A DNA stretch of 10,488 nucleotides from Trebonia sp. (lineage in GTDB: Bacteria > Actinomycetota > Actinomycetes > Streptosporangiales > Streptosporangiaceae), in NCBI GenBank assembly GCA_030038035.1, contig JASHPP010000246.1:1-10488 (forward strand), written 5' to 3'. The notes beneath the pieces were generated by a model, which saw only the letters and a program-made list of their open reading frames with translations, had not been told where the DNA came from and ran no database searches. A program made the translations under genes and the position numbers. Shown in pieces: positions 6,146 through 10,488 of the stretch (position 1 is its first letter; the number at the start of each line of letters is the position of its first letter).

Positions 6146-7081
6146 CTACCCGCCTACGTACGTGTCGAGCTTGGCGACCAGCCGGGCGACCTCGTCGACG
6201 GTGAGCGCCGCCTCGCCGGCCACGGCCTCGAGGTTCTCGTTGACGTAGGCCCGGAAGTACGCCGGGTCGTCGGAGTTCACCGTCGCAAGCAGCGCCGCGT
6301 CCAGCATGGTTTTCAGCTCCGGTGCCTTCATGCTGTCGGTCACCCAGCGGTTGGAAACCGGGCAGACGGTCAGCCCGATCCTGTCGGTGGCCAGCCTGGA
6401 CACCAGCCGCGCGTCCTGCACGCAGTTCACGCCGTGGTCGATGCGCTCCACGCCGATGTCGTCAAGGCACTGCCAGATGTGCGCGACCGCGTCCGCCTGG
6501 TCGACGTCACAGTGCATGGTCAGCCGCTAGCCTTCGGCCCCCACCCTGGCGAAGACGTGCTTGAACTTCAGCGGCGGGTTGTCCCTTTCATCGGAGTCGA
6601 GCCCGACCCCGATGATCTTGTCCTGGTAGGGCAGCGACTGCTCCAGGGTCTGCATCGCCGAATCGGCCGGCAGGTCCCGCAGGAAGCACATGATCAGCCG
6701 GGCGGTCAGCCCGAGCTCGGCTGCCGCGTCGGCGCGCGCCCGGTCCAGCCCCTCGACGACCGCCGCGAACGGGACACCGCGGCTCGTGTGCGCCTGCGGG
6801 TTGAAGAAGATCTCCGCGTGCACGACGTGCTGCGAGCGCGCCTTGCGGAAGTACGCCATCGCGAGGTCGTAGAAGTCGTGCTCTGTCACCAGGACCTGCA
6901 TGCTGGCGTAGTACCCGACCAGGAACGAGGTGAGGTCGTGGAACGGCGGGACCTGCGGCGGCGCGATGCCGTTGCGCCGGGCCAGCTCCTCGCGCAGCGA
7001 CCGCTCGAGCGTGCCCTCGATGTGCAGGTGCAGCTCCGCCTTGGGCAGTCCGGCGACGAACGCGTCCATCGCCTGCGTCAC
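6146..7081 (-). pseudogene. adenosine/adenine deaminase, interrupted by an in-frame TAG
   Basis: Zinc-dependent deaminase of the adenosine/adenine deaminase family, which hydrolyses the 6-amino group of adenosine or adenine. Read through, the frame has 311 codons from GTG at 7081, with ATG at 7069 as an alternative start. Active-site landmarks are all present: H18 and H20 (ELHLHIEGTL), H190 in MHCDVDQ, H216 in RIDHG, and D271/D272 in NSDDPAYF. Codon 185, just before RLTMHCD, is TAG (6529-6527), and the frame resumes immediately with perfect family sequence, so this is a nonsense codon and not a frameshift. Tyr or a similar residue is usual there. The C-terminus also appears about 20-25 residues short: LTVDEVARL runs straight into VAKLDTYVGG, without the usual intervening helix. 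The GTG overlaps the permease stop (GTGA), which indicates translational coupling. A 184-aa product would lack half the zinc site. A sequencing error or readthrough remains possible. Confidence 0.85.
6527..6529 (-). other. in-frame amber codon disrupting the deaminase
   Basis: On the minus strand the codons read GAA GGC TAG CGG CTG ACC ATG CAC. Relatives of this HCDVDQ-type deaminase commonly have a Gly-Tyr-Arg-Leu-Thr pattern here, so TAC or TAT to TAG by one base change is the simplest explanation. The ATG four codons later (6517) has no convincing ribosome site for a restart. Confidence 0.85.
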
Positions 7082-8568
7082 GCGGCCGCCGTCTCGGTGA
7101 GCTCCGTCGCCTCCGCTTCCCTGCGCACGCCGCGGGCGGCGAGCGCCCAGTAGACGAGCGAGCTCACCACGATGCCCAGGGCCCAGCTGAAGTCGCTGCC
7201 GGACATGCCGGGGAAGTGGTTCGAGATCGGCCCGGTGTAGGACGGGACGTCGTAGGCCGCGTTGATCCACATCAGCGCCGCGACGATGCCCGCGGCAAGC
7301 GCGATCACCGCCGGCCAGTGCACCCCGCCGTTGCGCCAGTACAGCCCGCCGCGCTGAGCAGCGAGCGACGCGGCGTCATAGCGCCTGCGGCGCAGCAGGT
7401 AGTCGGTCATGAAGACGCCGAACCAGGCGGACAGCCACACGATGATGTACAGCAGGAACCCGGAGAAGTCGGCGTAGAAGTTCCCTCCGTGGAGCAGGAT
7501 GACGCCGGTGACCACGCCGCAGACCACCGAGTCGATGATGACGGCCCCCCAGCGCTTGACCGGCAGGCCGAGTGCCTGGAGGGTGACACCGGAGGAGTAC
7601 AGGTCGAGCGTGTTGATCGCGAGCAGCTGGAAGACCGCGAAGATCAGGAACGGCACCACGAACCAGGCGTCGAACGACTGCGGAACGCCGAGCTGGGTGA
7701 TGCCGACGGTCTTGGTGGTGACGGTGTAGGCGAACACGCCGAGCAGTTCGAGGATGACCGACGGAATCGCGCCGCCGAGAGCGGCCGCCCAGAACGTCTT
7801 GTGCCCGGGCGTGCTGGCCGGCAGGTAGCGGGAGTAGTCGTTCCCGTTCTCCGTCCAGCCAAGACCGCCGACCGAGATGATCAGGACCAGGGTGGTCGTC
7901 CACACGGCGAACGTCGCGGGGTGCACGTGGAACGTGGACAGGTGCAGCTTCTGGAACGTGAAGACGCCGAGCACGATGAAGAACACGATGAAGATATAGG
8001 CCAGATAGCGCAGCGCCTTGCTGATCGTGGCGTGCCCGAGCAGCGGCAGGGCCATCTGCACGAGCACGGCGACGATGATGATGCCGATCTTGCCTGCCGT
8101 GTTCACCGAGGTGTTGTAGTGGCTGAACAGCAAGATGACCGTGGCGGCGACGAAGTAAATGCCCTCGATCTCGAACCCGACCTGAGTTCCCCAGTTGAAC
8201 AGCGCGACCAGCCGGTTGCCGTTCTGCCCGAACGGCGCACGGGAGACCATGAACGCGGTGGTCCCGGTCTTCGGCCCCTGCAGGCTGGCCCAGCCGAGGA
8301 ACGCGTACGTCAGGTTGCCGATGAGGATCGCGGCCACCGCCTGCGGCACCGACACGCCGAACGTCATGATCAGCGTGCCGTAGAAGAAGAACTCCACGTT
8401 GAACACGCCGCCCGCCCACAGCCAGAACAGCCCGGCGGGCCGCATCTTGCGTTCCGCCTCCGGGATCAGGTCGATCCCGCGCTGCTCGACCTTGAATGCC
8501 GCGTAGTCCCGCGGCGGCTGCGCCTGCAGCTCTGCCACGACCTCCCCGCCACCGGCGTCGCTGCCCAT
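7078..8568 (-). CDS. NCS1-family nucleobase permease (purine/cytosine type)
   Basis: A 496-aa polytopic membrane transporter of the NCS1 (nucleobase:cation symporter-1) family, subgroup resembling purine-cytosine permeases. The soluble N-terminus carries VEQRGIDLIPEAER (27-40), a pattern typical of the Fcy-like branch. About 12 hydrophobic segments follow, starting near residue 47. The family patch GWTENGNDYSRYLP (237-250) is present, and the cytoplasmic loop RRRRYD (393-398) follows the tenth or so helix. The length is normal. ATG at 8568 has a strong ribosome site, GGGAGG at 8575-8580, six bases away. The gene overlaps the deaminase start by four bases, and a candidate promoter lies about 50 bp upstream, so the pair forms a small nucleobase uptake/deamination operon. 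The likely substrates are adenine, hypoxanthine, guanine or cytosine; the partner deaminase favours adenine or adenosine-related purines. Allantoin or hydantoin is less likely but not excluded. Confidence 0.92.
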   Translation of the reverse strand: MGSDAGGGEVVAELQAQPPRDYAAFKVEQRGIDLIPEAERKMRPAGLFWLWAGGVFNVEFFFYGTLIMTFGVSVPQAVAAILIGNLTYAFLGWASLQGPKTGTTAFMVSRAPFGQNGNRLVALFNWGTQVGFEIEGIYFVAATVILLFSHYNTSVNTAGKIGIIIVAVLVQMALPLLGHATISKALRYLAYIFIVFFIVLGVFTFQKLHLSTFHVHPATFAVWTTTLVLIISVGGLGWTENGNDYSRYLPASTPGHKTFWAAALGGAIPSVILELLGVFAYTVTTKTVGITQLGVPQSFDAWFVVPFLIFAVFQLLAINTLDLYSSGVTLQALGLPVKRWGAVIIDSVVCGVVTGVILLHGGNFYADFSGFLLYIIVWLSAWFGVFMTDYLLRRRRYDAASLAAQRGGLYWRNGGVHWPAVIALAAGIVAALMWINAAYDVPSYTGPISNHFPGMSGSDFSWALGIVVSSLVYWALAARGVRREAEATELTETAAA

Positions 8569-8624
8569 GCTCGTCCTCCCGCGGCATTCTGCGTAGTGCC
8601 TAGCTGATCTTGCACCGCTATGGC

Positions 8625-8653
8625 CATATAAAGGTATCGGCTATGTAATGTAA
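8625..8653 (-). promoter_or_regulatory. candidate promoter of the permease-deaminase operon
   Basis: On the minus strand TTACAT (8653-8648) and TATATG (8630-8625) are separated by exactly 17 bp, a fair sigma70-like match in an unusually AT-rich spot. The predicted start near 8618 leaves a leader of about 50 nt with a strong ribosome site. The palindrome TATGGCCATA (8619-8628) overlaps the -10 box and start point and may be an operator half. Confidence 0.5.
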
Positions 8654-8669
8654 TGTTTCGCCCGCATTA
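8646..8669. promoter_or_regulatory. TAATG repeats over the -35 region of the permease promoter
   Basis: TAATG is repeated in tandem at 8646-8650 and 8651-8655, and its reverse complement CATTA occurs at 8665-8669. This gives a direct plus inverted arrangement that overlaps and flanks the proposed -35 box. GGTATC (8633-8638) and GATACC (8684-8689) form a wider inverted pair around it. The position suits an activator or repressor site responding to purines, but the cognate regulator is not identifiable here. Confidence 0.35.
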
Positions 8670-8723
8670 ACTCTCTCGTACCTGATACCCCGCTGGCAAC
8701 GGGCGATTATTTCAGCGGCCTGC

Positions 8724-9347
8724 TTACGCGGCAGCAGTCGGCCCTGACCGTTCTGACTGATCGAGGGCGGCCAGCCTTGCCGCCACCGCGGTCACGGCGA
8801 GCAGCGGAATGGTGACCGCGATCCGTTGCAGGACCCCCGCGCCGGCAGACGCGGTGTCCGGGATGAAAACGGCCAGGGCCACGGCCGTCGCGGTCGCGCT
8901 GGCCAGCAGGTACGGGCGCCACGCGCGCCAGCGGGGGGTCCTGCCGAACGACCGGGCCAGCAGCAGCTGCGCGAGCACCAGGTCCCCGTAGATGACCAGG
9001 CTGACGATGTTGTGCGCCTCGTTGTGCCAGGAGACCGGTCCGCTGGTGAGCTCCATGTGGTCGCGGCGGAGCAGCCCGGCCGCGATCGTGAGCACGCCGG
9101 CGGCCTGGATGAGCCGCGGCGCCGGGCCGGTCAGGTCCCTGGCGAGCTCCTGGCCGAACACCACCGTGCAGGCGCCAAGGACAAGGAACCCGGTGATCAT
9201 GATCCAGGGATCCCTGGCGTCTGGCGCCGCGAGACCGCTGAGCTGGACGCTGAGCGCGCCGTGCCCGGTCTGGCGCAGGGATCCGGCGAGCCACGCGGCC
9301 GTGAAGACGACGGGGCCTGCCACACCGGCGAGCGCGCGGACTCTCAC
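8724..9347 (-). CDS. DUF998-type multi-pass membrane protein
   Basis: A protein of about 207 aa with roughly six hydrophobic segments (near residues 4-24, 46-66, 79-94, 112-133, 147-165 and 174-194 from the chosen start), matching the general layout of DUF998 membrane proteins of unknown function. A polar stretch RRDHMELT...SWHNEAHNIVS (about 95-116) contains conserved-looking His, Asp and Asn residues facing a membrane boundary. GTG at 9347 was chosen because family-like sequence (VRVRALAGVAGPVVF) begins there and GAGAG lies just upstream. The frame extends further upstream, but through sequence that overlaps the divergent gene and looks non-family. The gene is divergent from the CGNR-like gene, with only 41 bp between starts, so the two may share a control region. 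No function can be inferred beyond membrane location. Confidence 0.75.
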   Translation of the reverse strand: MRVRALAGVAGPVVFTAAWLAGSLRQTGHGALSVQLSGLAAPDARDPWIMITGFLVLGACTVVFGQELARDLTGPAPRLIQAAGVLTIAAGLLRRDHMELTSGPVSWHNEAHNIVSLVIYGDLVLAQLLLARSFGRTPRWRAWRPYLLASATATAVALAVFIPDTASAGAGVLQRIAVTIPLLAVTAVAARLAALDQSERSGPTAAA

Positions 9348-9388
9348 ACTCTCAAGTATGTTGCGCCAAGATGGCGGAGGCCGGTGCC

Positions 9389-9952
9389 ATGGCACCAGGC
9401 GCTCGTTACGATCGGATGATGCCCGGCCCCGATCCTTCGGCGTACCTGGTTTTGTCGCTCGCCAACACGGCGCGGGCTGAGCCGGACACCGACCTGCTGC
9501 AGACCCGCGAGCAAGCCGCCGCGTGGCTGCGCGCACAGGCGCTGCTGCCCGCCGACGCGGGCCTGACCGGCTCAGAACACGCCGCCCTGCTCCGGCTGCG
9601 CGAGTCGGTCAGGGACCTGCTCGCGGCCCATACCGACGGCCGCCAGGACGCCGCGGCCGCGGCCCGGCTGACCAGGGCACTGGCCGACGGGCGGCTCGTC
9701 CTCACCGTCGACCCCGGGAGCGCGGTCGGGCTGGCCAGTGCCGCCCGCGCCAGTTACTCAGGGGTCGTGGCCGGCGTCGCGGTCGCGATCGCCCGGTCCG
9801 CCGCGGCCGGCACGTGGCCGCGCCTGAAGTCCTGCGCGGCCGCGGACTGCGGCCAGGCGTTCCTTGACGAGTCCGCCGCCGCGACCGCCCTTTACTGCGG
9901 GGCGCACGCCGCCGGGGAGGCCGGGGAGGCGGGCACGGGCGGTCCCGGCTGA
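9389..9952 (+). CDS. ABATE/CGNR-like protein with degenerate zinc finger
   Basis: A 187-aa protein resembling the ABATE-domain + CGNR zinc-finger proteins, usually described as putative transcriptional regulators. The N-terminal pattern PDPSAYLVLSLANTAR (14-29) and an all-helical Leu/Ala/Arg-rich body (about 36-142) match the ABATE part. The C-terminus RLKSCAAADCGQAF (145-158) keeps the first two cysteines (C149, C154), and C170 keeps the usual 16-residue spacing. The fourth cysteine and the Gly-Asn-Arg that name the family are absent; the end reads YCGAHAAGEAG and stops in a Gly/Ala tail. The basic residues normally between the cysteine pairs are replaced by ESAAATAL. DNA binding is therefore doubtful, although C-x2-H173 might still bind metal. 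ATG at 9389 was chosen for its GGAGG (9376-9380), eight bases upstream; ATG at 9371 or 9416/9419 are alternatives. It is divergent from the DUF998 gene and convergent with the reductase gene. Confidence 0.75.
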   Translation: MAPGARYDRMMPGPDPSAYLVLSLANTARAEPDTDLLQTREQAAAWLRAQALLPADAGLTGSEHAALLRLRESVRDLLAAHTDGRQDAAAAARLTRALADGRLVLTVDPGSAVGLASAARASYSGVVAGVAVAIARSAAAGTWPRLKSCAAADCGQAFLDESAAATALYCGAHAAGEAGEAGTGGPG

Positions 9953-9957
9953 TTGGG

Positions 9958-9972
9958 CGCCTGTGCCAGGCG
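9958..9972 (+). terminator. small hairpin between convergent genes, candidate bidirectional terminator
   Basis: CGCCTG and CAGGCG form a 6-bp stem around a TGC loop, five bases after the stop of the CGNR-like gene and within the 48-bp gap to the convergent reductase stop. There is no T-run. The placement suggests a terminator shared by both strands, but the stem is short. Confidence 0.35.
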
Positions 9973-9996
9973 GCGGGCGGGCCAGGCGGCGGGCGG
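9965..9996 (+). repeat. 16-bp perfect tandem duplication
   Basis: GCCAGGCGGCGGGCGG occurs twice back to back at 9965-9980 and 9981-9996 in the convergent intergenic gap, ending four bases before the reductase stop codon. It overlaps the candidate terminator hairpin. It is probably a recent slippage duplication. Confidence 0.8.
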
Positions 9997-10000
9997 CCGG

Positions 10001-10488
10001 TCACGCGCGGGCGGCGGCGCCTGACCGGACCACACCCGGACGGGTGAGCAGGTCGATCAGCGCGGCGACCAGCTCAATGGCGGGGGCCGGCACGCCGGCC
10101 AGCCGCGCCAGTTCGACGGGCGCCTTGAGCAGGGCGTCCGATTCCAGGGGCTTGCCCGCCTCGAAATCGATCAGCATCGACGTCTTGTGATCGCCGACCT
10201 TCGCCGCGCCGTCGAACCGGCGCTCGACCGATATCTTGGGCGGGCTGCCGAGGCTGGCGGCGATCCCGGCCGTCTCGTGCATCATGCGCAGGGCCAGCTC
10301 GCGGGTGCCGGGGTGCGCGGCGATCTGTCCCATCGTCGCGCCCGTGAGCACGCTGATCGGGTTGAACGCCACGTTGCCCATCAGCTTGAGCCAGATGTCG
10401 GAGCGCAGATCGGTCTCGACAGGGCACTTCAGGCCACCGGCCGCCATCGCCTGGCTGAACGCCGTGCAGCGCGGCGAGATGGTGCCGT
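10001..10488 (-). CDS. 2-dehydropantoate 2-reductase-like protein, C-terminal part
   Basis: C-terminal domain of a ketopantoate reductase (ApbA/PanE) family protein. The family reduces 2-dehydropantoate to pantoate with NADPH in coenzyme A synthesis, although many actinobacterial paralogues have other 2-oxo-acid substrates. The frame is open to the window edge; the visible 161 codons begin GTISPRCTAF. The N-terminal Rossmann domain is outside. Landmarks are IWLKLMGNVAFNPISVLTGA, whose Lys matches the catalytic lysine position of the family, then HKTSMLIDFEAGKPLESDAL with the acidic active-site region, and a helical end. The stop is TGA at 10003-10001. The internal ATG at 10447 is not the start, because family sequence continues upstream of it. 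The gene is convergent with the CGNR-like gene across a 48-bp gap. The family is secure; true pantothenate function is not established, so no gene symbol is given. Confidence 0.88.
   Translation of the reverse strand, partial: GTISPRCTAFSQAMAAGGLKCPVETDLRSDIWLKLMGNVAFNPISVLTGATMGQIAAHPGTRELALRMMHETAGIAASLGSPPKISVERRFDGAAKVGDHKTSMLIDFEAGKPLESDALLKAPVELARLAGVPAPAIELVAALIDLLTRPGVVRSGAAARA

Noticed and set aside
5076..6248. Plus-strand open frame (390 codons) opposite the two-helix membrane protein
   Set aside because: Its product is Arg/Gly/Pro-rich without domains, while the minus-strand frame has clean transmembrane segments and helical sequence.
6146..6517. Separate 123-aa gene starting at ATG 6517
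   Set aside because: It is in the same frame as the upstream deaminase segment, only three codons beyond the TAG, lacks a ribosome site and begins in the middle of the deaminase active site. Treated as part of the pseudogene.
7216..8607. Long plus-strand open frame (463 codons) opposite the NCS1 permease
   Set aside because: It is an antisense shadow caused by high GC at third positions. The translation is low-complexity, rich in Arg, Asp, Gly, Val and Glu.
8690..8718. CCGCTG/CAGCGG inverted repeat as a terminator for the DUF998 gene
   Set aside because: The stem is only six bp with a 17-base loop and overlaps the coding-end region. Not strong enough to list as a feature.

Overview
This window looks like chromosomal DNA from a high-GC actinobacterium (order not assignable by eye). 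Codon third positions are strongly G/C. Starts are a mix of ATG and GTG. Several families are typical of Actinobacteria: LuxR/NarL-type regulators, an ABATE/CGNR-like protein, a DUF998 membrane protein and an NCS1 permease. No rRNA, complete tRNA, CRISPR array, transposase or prophage gene was found.

Layout. (1) Positions 1-1549, plus strand: an MsrQ/YedZ-like heme-membrane protein whose frame is open to the window edge, followed 30 bp later by a membrane-anchored, Ala-rich helical protein of unknown function. (2) 1698-3077, plus: a regulator made of two consecutive receiver-like + LuxR-HTH modules. (3) 3210-4697, plus: an NAD(P)-dependent aldehyde dehydrogenase. Its promoter region carries a perfect 29-bp interrupted palindrome. 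(4) 4698-5102: a 405-bp non-coding convergent gap full of short hairpins and G-runs. (5) 5103-6053, minus: a two-helix membrane protein of unknown function. (6) 6146-8568, minus: an NCS1 purine/cytosine-type permease translationally coupled (GTGA overlap) to an adenosine/adenine deaminase. The deaminase frame is interrupted by an in-frame TAG and looks shortened near its C-terminus, so it is called a pseudogene. (7) 8724-9347, minus: a DUF998-type membrane protein, divergent from (8) 9389-9952, plus: a short ABATE/CGNR-like protein with a degenerate zinc finger. (9) 10001-10488, minus: the C-terminal part of a 2-dehydropantoate 2-reductase-like protein that runs off the window.

How they may work together. 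The permease-deaminase pair reads as a nucleobase uptake and deamination (purine salvage/catabolism) operon with its own recognisable promoter, but the enzyme appears to have been lost or made conditional by the amber codon. The aldehyde dehydrogenase looks like a singly regulated catabolic or detoxification gene. Its regulator is not obviously next door: the upstream double LuxR protein is a positional candidate only. The first two genes look like an operon in which a cytochrome-b-like membrane protein is paired with an envelope protein.

I see no clear new defence or mobile system. The best leads are the interrupted deaminase, the duplicated pseudo-receiver/HTH regulator, the palindrome before the aldehyde dehydrogenase, the missing heme ligand in the MsrQ-like protein, the degenerate CGNR finger and the structured convergent gap. 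Family assignments and alignments were made by eye, without database searches.
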